This document shows, piece by piece, positions 56,621-64,000 of a stretch of DNA of 64,000 bases. Made by a program: the position numbers and the translations under genes. The stretch covers positions 158,391 through 222,390 of the forward strand of contig VJOU01000001.1 in NCBI GenBank assembly GCA_007050995.1, given 5' to 3'. Below the pieces are notes generated by a model, which was not told the DNA's origin, did not search any database, and saw nothing but the letters and a program-made list of their open reading frames with translations. Source of the stretch: Glycocaulis profundi. Lineage in GTDB: Bacteria > Pseudomonadota > Alphaproteobacteria > Caulobacterales > Maricaulaceae. Every line of letters starts with the position of its first letter. Position 1 is the stretch's first letter.

Positions 56621-56950
56621 GTCCCGCCCCCGGGTGCGCGGCCCCAGTGCCGCGCGATAGGGGCGGACTTTGCGGGCGGGAGCGTTGACCGGGGGTGAAT
56701 CGCGCTGCTGAAGCCGGATACAGAAAGGACGGGCCCATGAGGCCCGCCCCTTCCGCGCGCTTGGAGGGTGTCCGGCCCTGTCAGGGACGCCCGGGCCGGA
56801 TCGCCCTCCCTTTCAAGCGCGTTGTCCGCCGCCGCGAACCCCCCGTTTGGGGGGTGTCGCCGCGAAAACGGCTCGAGGCGGTCTTTTCGCGGGGCGGGGG
56901 GACCGCTATCTGTGCGGGCTGACCCCCGCCGATGCCGGAGACCGCCTGTC
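56621..56950. other. Upstream region of gshB with two hairpins
   Basis: 330 bases without a supported gene. Hairpin 56727-56749 (GGACGGGCC/GGCCCGCCC, one mismatch) and perfect hairpin 56838-56855 (ACCCCCC, GTTT loop, GGGGGGT). On the minus strand the first is followed by TTTC. A minor reading frame here lacks coding features. Confidence 0.5.
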
Positions 56951-57910
56951 ATGCTGAAGATCGCCTTCCAGATGGACCCCATCTCGGCCGTGAACGTGAA
57001 CGCGGACTCCACCTTCGACATCGCGCTGGAGTGTTTCAGCCGCGGCCACCTGATCTGGGTGTACGAGCCGAAGGACATGGCCATGGAGGACGGGCGCGTC
57101 ACGGCGATGGCGCGCAAGGTGATCCGGCTGGAGCGAAAGCAGGGCGAGCACGCGGTGCTGTCCGATCCCGAGCCGCTGGAGCTGAAATCCCTGGACGTGA
57201 TCTTCCTGCGTCAGGATCCGCCCTTCGACATGGCCTACATCACCTCCACCCACATGCTCGAACAGCTCCAGCCCGACGTGCTGGTGGTCAATGACCCGGC
57301 CGAGGTGCGCAACGCGCCTGAGAAACTGTTCGTGACCCGGTTCGAGGGGCTGATGCCGCCCACGCTGATCACCGCGAGCGAGCGGCGCATCCGCGACTTC
57401 TTCGAGGCGCACGGCCGCGACATCGTGGTCAAGCCGCTGTTCGGAAACGGCGGGGCGGGGGTGTTCCGCATCCGCGACAGCGCGGAGAACCTGGCCTCGC
57501 TGGTCGAGCTGTTCGGACAGGTCAGCCGCGAACCGCTGATGGCCCAGGCCTTCGTGCCGGACGTGAAGAACGGCGACAAGCGGGTGATCCTGGTCGACGG
57601 CGAGCCCGTCGGGGCGATCAACCGCGTGCCGGCCGAAGGCGAGATGCGCGCGAACATGCATGTGGGCGGCAAGGCGGTCGCCAGCGAGCTCAGCCCGCGG
57701 GATCTGGAGATCTGCGGGATCATCGGCCCGGAGCTGAAGGCGCGCGGGCTGGTCTTCGTGGGCATCGACGTGATTGGCGACTGGCTGACCGAGATCAACG
57801 TGACCTCGCCCACCGGGATTCAGGAGCTGCGCCGGTTCTCCGGCGTGGACGTGTCCGCTCTTCTGGCGGACTGGATCGAGGCGAAGCGGTCGGAGACGGC
57901 GCAGGCATGA
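56951..57910 (+). CDS. gshB: Glutathione synthetase
   Basis: 319-aa ATP-grasp ligase joining gamma-glutamylcysteine and glycine. N-terminal KIAFQMDPISAVNVNADSTF, VIFLRQDPPFDMAYI, ATP-grasp VVKPLFGNGGAGVFRI, and Mg-site FVGIDVIGDWLTEINVTSPTGIQEL are all canonical. GshA is not in the window. Overlaps the next gene by 4 bases (ATGA). Confidence 0.96.
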   Translation: MLKIAFQMDPISAVNVNADSTFDIALECFSRGHLIWVYEPKDMAMEDGRVTAMARKVIRLERKQGEHAVLSDPEPLELKSLDVIFLRQDPPFDMAYITSTHMLEQLQPDVLVVNDPAEVRNAPEKLFVTRFEGLMPPTLITASERRIRDFFEAHGRDIVVKPLFGNGGAGVFRIRDSAENLASLVELFGQVSREPLMAQAFVPDVKNGDKRVILVDGEPVGAINRVPAEGEMRANMHVGGKAVASELSPRDLEICGIIGPELKARGLVFVGIDVIGDWLTEINVTSPTGIQELRRFSGVDVSALLADWIEAKRSETAQA

Positions 57911-58662
57911 TCGATCCCGCCGTCCTCAGGCTGCAGTGGGCGCTGGCCTACCCCTTCCCGCGGCCCGAGGGCCATTTCCTCTTCGTCGACGGGCGGACCG
58001 TGCCGATCACCCGCACCGCGGGCGAGGGAATATCGGACTGGCGGGCGGTCGATGGCGGCCGGGAGGTCTCCCTGCGCGATCTGCTGGGCGCGGAGCGCGC
58101 CGCCGCGTTCGACGGCGACGAGTATCACGCGGTGGTGGCGGTGGGTTCGAACGCCGCGCCCGCCCAGCTGCGGCGCAAGTTCACCGATCATCTGGGCGAC
58201 GTGGCGATCCCGGTGATCCGCATCACCATCCCCGATCACGTCATCGCCTTCGCGCGGCGGATCGCGGTCTACGGCTCCATCCCCGCGACCCTGATCGAGG
58301 AGGCGGGCGCGCAGGTGCGGGCCTACGCCACCCTGCTGAGCCAGCGCGACTACGATCTGATGAACGCCACCGAGGACAAGGGCGAAGTCTATGGCGCCAT
58401 GCCCGCCCCGGTCAGCGACGCGCCCGAGGCCGTGCGGCGGCCCTTCGAGGCTTACACCGCGCTGGCGGGCCATCTGCCGCTGCGCCTGCGCGAGTTCGAG
58501 GCCCACGGCTCGGCCCTGCCTGCGGGCGGCCAGTGGGAGGCGCAGGGTCTGGCCATGGCCGAGCTGGGCGAGGCCGGGGCGGTGGACGAGTTCGTGCTGG
58601 CCACGACCGGCAGCGCCGAACTGGCCCGGACCCGCGATCTGAGGCTGGCGGGCCTGCTGTGA
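57907..58662 (+). CDS. Unknown protein coupled to gshB, weakly GGCT-like
   Basis: 251-aa soluble protein. VVAVGSNAAPAQLRRKF resembles the YGSN nucleotide-like motif of gamma-glutamylcyclotransferases (AYGSN...), and an acidic Glu follows in RAYATLLSQRDYDLMNATE. The similarity is short and may be superficial. Four-base overlap with gshB implies co-translation, so a glutathione-related role is a reasonable guess. Not otherwise recognised. Confidence 0.55.
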   Translation: MIDPAVLRLQWALAYPFPRPEGHFLFVDGRTVPITRTAGEGISDWRAVDGGREVSLRDLLGAERAAAFDGDEYHAVVAVGSNAAPAQLRRKFTDHLGDVAIPVIRITIPDHVIAFARRIAVYGSIPATLIEEAGAQVRAYATLLSQRDYDLMNATEDKGEVYGAMPAPVSDAPEAVRRPFEAYTALAGHLPLRLREFEAHGSALPAGGQWEAQGLAMAELGEAGAVDEFVLATTGSAELARTRDLRLAGLL

Positions 58663-58669
58663 AGAAAAG

Positions 58670-58697
58670 GCGGCCCCCGGCGTTCGCCGGAGGCCGC
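58670..58697 (-). terminator. Terminator for tadG (minus strand)
   Basis: 13-position stem with one mismatch (GCGGCC.CCGGCG, TT loop, CGCCGG.GGCCGC), followed on the minus strand by CTTTTC. Lies between the convergent unknown gene and tadG. Confidence 0.75.
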
Positions 58698-58728
58698 GAG
58701 GAGACGCTCCCGCGGGGTTGCGAAGCGT

Positions 58729-60186
58729 CTATTCCACCAGGTAGGGCCGCCCGCACGAGGCGTCGCGCAGGAAGAGCTCGGCTTCGGCCACCGACAGGCC
58801 GAGCGAGACCAGAAGATCGTCCGCCACCCCGAGCACGCCATTGACCAGACCCGACAGCGGCAGGCCCAGCCCCAGCAGCGAAACCTGCGCGCCCAGCCCC
58901 GAGCGCACGATGGCGGGGCGGCCGCTGGCCAGGTGCTCGCCGGTCAGGGTGACGTCCACCACCCCGCCATCGGACAGGTCCGCCTCGGCCAGCTTCACGT
59001 TGATGGGCAGCAGGCCCAGCAGGGACGGCCCCCAGACGGTGGCGCGCGCCGCGCTGGTGTCCACCTCGAACCGGGCCTGAACCGCGCCGTTCGCGCCGCA
59101 TTTCAGCTCGACCAGACGGGCGTGGGCGGTGGCGTTCTCCAGCCCGACGCGGACCAGATTCAGTCCCCCGCCCGCGGAGACTTCCAATTGCAGCTGCCGC
59201 GTGTCCGCGGTCGCGCCCTCGGCGGCGTAAAGCTGCAGACCGCTGGACTGGGGCCGTTCGCCCACGCCCAGCCGCAGGCTGGCCGCGCCGGTCTCCACCG
59301 CGACGTCCACCTGGCGCCCACCCGAGGCGGCCAGCGCGGAGGCGGCGAGGATGTCGGCGACCGAGACCTGAGCCCCGGTCCCGCGGGCGGCGGGCAGGGG
59401 CGCCCGGCCGGCCGGGATGGTCAGAAGATCGGCGACGGGCACGAGCTGGTTCCTGCGCGCCGAGGCGTTGGGCAGAGCGCGCAGCACGGGCGGCGCGTCC
59501 GCGCCCGCCACGTCGGCGGCGGCCTGAAGCGCGTCGCCCAGCCGCACCCGCGCGCCCAGCACGTCGTCATAACTGACCGCCTGCAGTCCGGCGTGAAGCG
59601 CCAGCGCGTCGAGGTAATCGAGCGCGTCGATCTTCGCGCTGGCCAGCGCCTGATAGTCCATGACCGTGATCCGGCCTTGATAGCCCAGCAGCGCGCCGAG
59701 CACCGCGCCCGAGTATCCGCCCTCCAGCCGCACCAGCCGCGAGCCGAGCGAGAAGGAGACCAGATCGCGCCGCGCCGCGGTCGCCTCCGCGCTCGCCCGG
59801 CGCGGATTGGCGCCGGAGAACACGTGGCGGCTGGGCGAGGACAGGCGCACATGGGCGGCGTTGTAAGGCTGGGCGCCAGGCTGGAAACGGCCCGACAGCG
59901 CCACGCCGGGCTCGGGCCGGTAATGGCCGGGGACGACCTCGATCTCGTACTCGTCGGGGTCGCGGCCCTGATCGGCGATCACCTGGGCGGCCCGGGCGGG
60001 GGTGAAGGCCTGGTCCCTGACCGCGATCAGGGCCGCGAGGTCGGCGTCGGCCTGCAGGGCGCGCTTGTGCAGATGATCGAAAATCTGGCCGATCACCAGG
60101 ATCAGCAGCACGGCGCCCAGCGCGACGATGCCGGAGAACATCACCGCCATGGCGCCGTGGCGGTCGGACGCGAAACGGGTCATCAC
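58729..60186 (-). CDS. TadG-like pilus assembly protein
   Basis: 485-aa protein with the Tad/TadG N-terminus: FASDRHGAMAVMFSGIVALGAVLLILVIGQIFD (one anchor helix), then a long Ala/Gly/Leu-rich periplasmic domain with QADADLAALIAVRDQA. The rest is low-complexity beta/alpha and unassigned. Coupled to tadE (overlap 4 bases). No tadA/B/C/Z in the window. Confidence 0.75.
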   Translation of the reverse strand: MMTRFASDRHGAMAVMFSGIVALGAVLLILVIGQIFDHLHKRALQADADLAALIAVRDQAFTPARAAQVIADQGRDPDEYEIEVVPGHYRPEPGVALSGRFQPGAQPYNAAHVRLSSPSRHVFSGANPRRASAEATAARRDLVSFSLGSRLVRLEGGYSGAVLGALLGYQGRITVMDYQALASAKIDALDYLDALALHAGLQAVSYDDVLGARVRLGDALQAAADVAGADAPPVLRALPNASARRNQLVPVADLLTIPAGRAPLPAARGTGAQVSVADILAASALAASGGRQVDVAVETGAASLRLGVGERPQSSGLQLYAAEGATADTRQLQLEVSAGGGLNLVRVGLENATAHARLVELKCGANGAVQARFEVDTSAARATVWGPSLLGLLPINVKLAEADLSDGGVVDVTLTGEHLASGRPAIVRSGLGAQVSLLGLGLPLSGLVNGVLGVADDLLVSLGLSVAEAELFLRDASCGRPYLVE

Positions 60187-60608
60187 AGCCCCCCGTCGCG
60201 AATCGACTGGCGATAGGTGACGTTGCGCGCGGGCAGCGGCAGCAGGCCCTCGAAGACGTAGGCGGGGTGGCCGGTGGCGTCGTAGTACAGGCGCACCTCC
60301 GTCATGCCGCCCGCCGAGATCACCGACACGTCCGCCGCGTCCGCGCGCAGCAGCGGATAGCGGTCTATGGTCCGGCTGAGATGATCGCGCGCGATGGCGG
60401 ACCGCTCTTCAGGCGTGATGCCGCTGACGGTGGCCCGGGTGGTCTCGGCGACCAGCTGCTGCAGGCTGATATGGGTGGAGAAGATCAGCCCGTAGGCGAC
60501 CAGCCCGCACATCATGACCAGCGCGACCGGCGCGAGAAGGGCGAACTCGACCGCGGACACGCCCCGGCGGTCGGCGGTGAAGCGGATGGATGAAAGCGCA
60601 GAACACAT
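60183..60608 (-). CDS. TadE-like pilus assembly protein
   Basis: 141-aa pseudopilin-like protein. RRGVSAVEFALLAPVALVMMCGLVAYGLIF is the TadE motif with prepilin-type cleavage and a hydrophobic helix; Glu in AVEFAL is conserved. Mature domain short. Start ATG 60608. Confidence 0.85.
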   Translation of the reverse strand: MCSALSSIRFTADRRGVSAVEFALLAPVALVMMCGLVAYGLIFSTHISLQQLVAETTRATVSGITPEERSAIARDHLSRTIDRYPLLRADAADVSVISAGGMTEVRLYYDATGHPAYVFEGLLPLPARNVTYRQSIRDGGL

Positions 60609-60717
60609 GAACCGATGCTCCCCGTTGGCCCTGTTCGAGCCGTTGAGGATGCATTCGTCTCACATGCAACTTAAAAGAGTCTTTATCGCGGAAACTGCAA
60701 CCGCAGAATAATATCGT

Positions 60718-61038
60718 TCAGGTTGCATTTCTCAAGGCCCGGCCCGCCGCCGCGATCCGGCCCAGCCGCCAGACCAGCCAGACCACCGCCCACACATTGC
60801 CCAGAAAGGGCAGGGGCAGGATGAAGGCCAGCGCGATTCGGCGGTCGGGCTCGAGCAGCCAGATCACCGGCGCGAACATGAGGAAGCCCAGATAAAGGTC
60901 GAACAGGGCCACCACGCCCCACGGATCCTCGACCATTTCGGAGAAACTCGCGCCGATGTCGGCGGCGACGCTCGCCCATACGATCAGGGCGAGCAGGGCG
61001 GCGCCCCCAAGGGCGAGCAGAATGCGCAGAGCGGTCAT
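60718..61038 (-). CDS. Small membrane protein of unknown function
   Basis: 106-aa protein with three hydrophobic segments (LRILLALGGAALLALIVWA, VALFDLYLGFLMFAPVIWLL, LAFILPLPFLGNVWAVVWLV). Similar in outline to DUF1475-type proteins, not certain. Start ATG 61038 with GGGAGG 5 bases upstream. Confidence 0.6.
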   Translation of the reverse strand: MTALRILLALGGAALLALIVWASVAADIGASFSEMVEDPWGVVALFDLYLGFLMFAPVIWLLEPDRRIALAFILPLPFLGNVWAVVWLVWRLGRIAAAGRALRNAT

Positions 61039-61092
61039 GGCGGCCTCCCGTGCCGGTTGCACGGGAGGCTACGGGGCCGCGGCGCGGCCGGA

Positions 61093-62418
61093 TCAGTCCG
61101 GCGTTCTGCTCGGGGGCGATGCCTCGCCCGTGGTCGGTGTGTAGGGTTCGTCGGCGGGCGCGCGGAAGCGGTCCTCGTCCAGCTCGCCCTCCCACTTGGC
61201 CACCGCGGTCGCCACCGCGCAGTCCCCGGTCACGTTCAGCGCGGTGCGCGCCATGTCCATGATCCGGTCGACCGGCAGGATGAAGCCCACGATGATCGCG
61301 ATCTGCTCGGCGGGCACGTTGAACGTGCCCAGCACGATGGCCAGCAGGAACAGCCCCGCGCTGGGGATGCCCGCCGCGCCCACGCTCGCCACCGCCGCGG
61401 TGAAGGCGATCAGGGCGTAGTCCGCGAAGCTCAGATCATAGCCGAAGGCCTGGGCGGTGAAGAGGGCGAGGATGCCCAGATAGATGCCCGTGCCGTCCAT
61501 GTTGATGGTCGCGCCCAGCGGCAGGACCGAACCGGCCACCGAGCGTTTCACGCCCAGATTCTCCGTGGCGTTCGCGATGGTGACGGGCAGGGTGCCCGCG
61601 CTGGAGGCGGTGGAGTAGGCGACCGCCTGCGCGTCGATGATCCCGCGCGCGAAACTCATCACCGGCAGGCCCAGCACGAAGCGCACGATCCCGCCATACA
61701 CCAGGATGCCGTGAACGATCAGCGCGGCGTAGACCGTCACGATCAAAAGCCCGATGGACGCCAGCGCCTCCAGCCCCTGCGCGGCGACGGTGTGCGCGAC
61801 CAGGGCGAACACGCCGAAAGGCGCGACCTCCATGACGATGTGGGTGATCTTCAGCACCACCTCGGCGGCCGAGGAGAAGAAATCGCCCACCAGCTTGCCT
61901 TCGCGGCCCGCCATCAGGATGCCGATGCCCAGCAGGATGGCGAAGAAGATGATCGCCAGCACGTCCGCGTTGGCCAGCGCCGCGACCGGGTTGGTCGGCA
62001 CGATGGCCAGCAGCCGGTCGGTCAGGCTCTCCGCCTCGGTGGAGACCGGCACGGCCTCCGCCCCGCCCAGGTCCACCCCCGCGCCGGGCTGGAACAGCAG
62101 GCCGAAGATGATGCCGATCCACACCGCGAAGAAGGTTGTGCACAGATAGAGCAGCACCGACTTGCCGCCGATGGAGCCCAGCTTCTTGGGGTCGCCCATC
62201 GAGACCACGCCGCTGACCAGCGTGGTCAGGATGAGCGGCACGATCAGCATCATGATGAGCCGGAAGAACAGGTCGCCGATCGGCTTGACCCAGGTTTCCA
62301 GCCAGTCGGCCGCCGCGTCCCCGCCCATGATCTGCGACAGGATCGCGCCCAGCGCCACGCCCAGCGCGAGCCCGCCGAGCACGCGCTTCCACAGCGCGGT
62401 CTTGAACCACCAGTCCAT
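61093..62418 (-). CDS. Dicarboxylate/amino acid:cation symporter (DctA/GltP family)
   Basis: 441-aa inner-membrane transporter. Re-entrant loop HP1 SSAGTLPVTIANA, the NMDGTGIYLG helix TM7, HP2 AGIPSAGLFLLAIV, and DRIMDMARTALNVTGD in TM8 that binds the substrate carboxylates; R in DRIMDMART is the dicarboxylate/amino acid determinant. Exact substrate (C4-dicarboxylate, aspartate/glutamate) not resolved. GGGGAGAGGG upstream. Confidence 0.92.
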   Translation of the reverse strand: MDWWFKTALWKRVLGGLALGVALGAILSQIMGGDAAADWLETWVKPIGDLFFRLIMMLIVPLILTTLVSGVVSMGDPKKLGSIGGKSVLLYLCTTFFAVWIGIIFGLLFQPGAGVDLGGAEAVPVSTEAESLTDRLLAIVPTNPVAALANADVLAIIFFAILLGIGILMAGREGKLVGDFFSSAAEVVLKITHIVMEVAPFGVFALVAHTVAAQGLEALASIGLLIVTVYAALIVHGILVYGGIVRFVLGLPVMSFARGIIDAQAVAYSTASSAGTLPVTIANATENLGVKRSVAGSVLPLGATINMDGTGIYLGILALFTAQAFGYDLSFADYALIAFTAAVASVGAAGIPSAGLFLLAIVLGTFNVPAEQIAIIVGFILPVDRIMDMARTALNVTGDCAVATAVAKWEGELDEDRFRAPADEPYTPTTGEASPPSRTPD

Positions 62419-62530
62419 GAAGGCCCTCTCCCCGATGGCGTTTTTTCAGGCGCGCCAGCCTAAGGGGCGCGCAGCCGGGGTCAATCAGCCGATGCGGCGC
62501 GCTGTCGTTCTCGTGATGGACACATGAAAA

Positions 62531-62557
62531 AGGCGCGGCCCCCGGGTGGCCGCGCCT
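62531..62557 (-). terminator. Terminator after the small membrane protein gene
   Basis: 10-bp stem AGGCGCGGCC/GGCCGCGCCT with 7-base loop, followed on the minus strand by TTTTT (62526-62530). Confidence 0.88.
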
Positions 62558-62585
62558 CTCTGGCGCTCGCTTGAAGTGCGGCGGC

Positions 62586-62906
62586 TCAGGCCGTGTCGCC
62601 CTCGCGGCGGGTGTAATGATCCACGCCCTTGATGACCGCGATCCGCAGCAGGGCGGCGGCCCACAGGGCGCCGACGATGATCAGCAGCGGGCCGTAAGGC
62701 TCGGTCGCCACCAGGCGGGAGACCAGGATGATCGCCAGCGCGGCGATCATGTGACGGCCCACATGCCGCCAGCTCAGGTCGCGATACAGCTCCGCCCGGC
62801 GCGCCGTGCGGGCCGAGAACCACCGCCACGCGCTGCCCACCCGCCCGGCGTCGTGCCGGTCGCGATGGTCGGGGCGGTTGTCGATATGATGCAGAAGCTG
62901 TCCCAT
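62586..62906 (-). CDS. Small membrane protein, probable leaderless start
   Basis: 106 aa from ATG 62906: charged N-terminal half (RPDHRDRHDAGRVGSAW), then two helices (MIAALAIILVSRLVA and GPLLIIVGALWAAALLRIAV). Unrecognised. The start is chosen because a TTGACA/TATCCT promoter ends 7 bases before it; an in-frame ATG at 62927 and TTG at 62942 lie inside that promoter. Confidence 0.55.
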   Translation of the reverse strand: MGQLLHHIDNRPDHRDRHDAGRVGSAWRWFSARTARRAELYRDLSWRHVGRHMIAALAIILVSRLVATEPYGPLLIIVGALWAAALLRIAVIKGVDHYTRREGDTA

Positions 62907-62913
62907 GAAAGTC

Positions 62914-62942
62914 AGGATACGGACCATTTCCGGTTCTGTCAA
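62914..62942 (-). promoter_or_regulatory. Sigma70-type promoter of the small membrane protein gene
   Basis: TTGACA (62937-62942), 17-bp spacer, TATCCT (62914-62919) on the minus strand; transcription would begin at or near ATG 62906, giving a leaderless mRNA. Confidence 0.5.
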
Positions 62943-63053
62943 ATGTCTTGTCAGGACATATGAATTTGTTTGATTTCAACGGCTTGGTGCGGCGCGCGCC
63001 CCTATGTCGAGCGTTAACAAACCCTGCTGAAGGGTGAAAGTTCCCGACCCCGC

Positions 63054-63974
63054 TCAGTCATCGCCTTCCCGCCAGACCCAGCCTTCAGGGATCATGCTGG
63101 GGGTGAAGTCCGGGGCGACGCGGTCGATCTCCGGCGGCCAGTACCCGCCGCCGGGATAGGCTGCGGCCTCGCGCAGGCCTTCGGGCTGGCAGGCCAGCGA
63201 GGACAGGATCAGGTCGCGCACCTCGGGCCGGTCCTCGGGAAGCTGGGCGAAGAGCGCGGGCAGCATCGCCCCGATCCGCCGCGCCAGCGCCGTGCATTCG
63301 TCGCCGATTTCGGCCTCGTATGCCGCCCGCCGCTGCTCGACATAGGGCAGCGCGAAACGCTGGGCGTGGACCGCCATCCAGAAGGGCGTGGCGTAGCCCC
63401 CCGCCCATGGGTAATCGACTTGCTCTCCCTGATGATCGGGGTGGCGCACCGGGCGGTGCTCGGCACCGAAGGAGATGAGCGTCTGCGCGGCCTCGCCATT
63501 GCCGAAGGCGGCAACGTGGCGAAGGCTTTCAAGCGCATACGTCTGCTGCTCTTCCGGTGTGCTGTCGGGCGGGCCTTCAATCCAGTTCCGCTGGACACGC
63601 GGGTAGCCCTGCCATGCGAGCCAATAAGCGTCTTGATGGTGCGTTCCGACCAGGCGGATCCAAGCGGAGGAACGCAGCTCGTCACCGGCGACCGTTATCG
63701 CGCTCCAGGTTCTCATTAGTTCGGGGGCCCAGCGGTTGAAGATATACTCACCGCAATAGTGTTGCTCGGCGTGGAGGCTTTCCATCAGGCTTTCAAAGGA
63801 ATCCACCCATTGCGACGGGTCGGTGCGACGGCCCAGAATTCTCTGCGCGGCAGTGGTGCGAAAATCGAGATACATGCCACGCCATCCGGCTGGAGACTCA
63901 CATGAGCGATCGGCGGAGAACTGCATCCAGGCCAGCCGTCTGGCATCGACATCGAGCCGGAAGGTTGATTGCAT
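63054..63974 (-). CDS. Unknown protein at the right edge, possibly 5-prime partial
   Basis: 306 aa from ATG 63974, but the frame is open to the window end, so the true start could lie outside. Trp-rich (QWVDSFESLMESLHAEQHYC, DAYWLAWQGYPRVQRNW) and mostly helical; a middle part LPYVEQRRAAYEAEIGDEC. Less GC-rich than neighbours by eye. No family recognised. Confidence 0.6.
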   Translation of the reverse strand: MQSTFRLDVDARRLAWMQFSADRSCESPAGWRGMYLDFRTTAAQRILGRRTDPSQWVDSFESLMESLHAEQHYCGEYIFNRWAPELMRTWSAITVAGDELRSSAWIRLVGTHHQDAYWLAWQGYPRVQRNWIEGPPDSTPEEQQTYALESLRHVAAFGNGEAAQTLISFGAEHRPVRHPDHQGEQVDYPWAGGYATPFWMAVHAQRFALPYVEQRRAAYEAEIGDECTALARRIGAMLPALFAQLPEDRPEVRDLILSSLACQPEGLREAAAYPGGGYWPPEIDRVAPDFTPSMIPEGWVWREGDD

Positions 63975-64000
63975 CAGCCATCCGGTTCGCTGAAGCGCGT

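Overview
The window is gene-dense, high-GC (visibly around 70 percent) bacterial chromosome. The gene set points to Alphaproteobacteria, most likely the Caulobacterales/Maricaulales (Hyphomonadaceae-like) group. Supporting signs are bS16 with a long Ala/Glu tail, a hut cluster with a perfect HutC palindrome, an Anbu / alpha-E / circularly permuted ATP-grasp operon, the beta-helix plus diheme cytochrome pair first named from Hyphomonas and Shewanella, and PepSY plus TonB-receptor iron uptake. The genus is inference. I see no prophage, insertion sequence, plasmid or CRISPR locus; nearly everything looks like stable chromosome.

Layout. 0.2-2.6 kb: chromate-type transporter, a 24-residue membrane peptide and a four-helix membrane protein. 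2.7-10.3 kb: histidine utilisation (MFS-hutH-hutU-hutC-hutI on minus, hutG divergent on plus) with a 14-bp HutC-type operator between hutI and hutG. 10.3-11.1 kb: dispersed GC-rich repeats that bracket a lone GIY-YIG nuclease as direct repeats. 11.1-20.3 kb: fatty-acid/acyl-CoA degradation (FadJ-type protein, acyl-CoA ligase, thioesterase, two SDRs, thiolase) around a fused tandem TetR regulator, with a shared candidate operator. 20.4-22.9 kb: Tat-type aldo/keto reductase, small membrane exporter, TesB. 22.9-27.0 kb: four-gene operon of cp-ATP-grasp, alpha-E, transglutaminase and Anbu proteasome-like peptidase.

27.1-38.7 kb: mixed housekeeping and stress genes (OsmC, RcnB-like, YihY, tRNA-Ser, Ca/Na antiporter, MsrA, SerB-like, 2OG oxygenase, CHAD, Nth, thioesterase, SelO, PgeF). 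38.7-41.6 kb: lipoproteins including the diheme cytochrome / beta-helix pair. 41.7-48.0 kb: the ffh-rpsP-rimM-trmD-rplS translation block, interrupted between rimM and trmD by three exported proteins of unknown function, two with a TonB-C-like look and one lower-GC stretch. 48.2-51.7 kb: iron-uptake operon with a Fur-like box. 51.8-58.7 kb: dodecin, chemoreceptor, M20 dipeptidase, porin O/P, glutathione synthetase and an overlapping unknown gene. 58.7-62.9 kb: TadG/TadE pair, small membrane proteins and a dicarboxylate symporter. The right edge carries an unknown protein that may continue past the window.

Working together: histidine is degraded to glutamate by HutH, HutU, HutI and HutG under HutC; acyl chains are activated, oxidised and thiolysed by the fad block, probably under the tandem TetR protein; the ATP-grasp/Anbu operon probably makes and trims or recycles a peptide-like product that nobody has defined. 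Starts were moved from the longest reading frame wherever a Shine-Dalgarno sequence, an overlap or family length argued for it. All functions are from reading the sequence; no database search was run.
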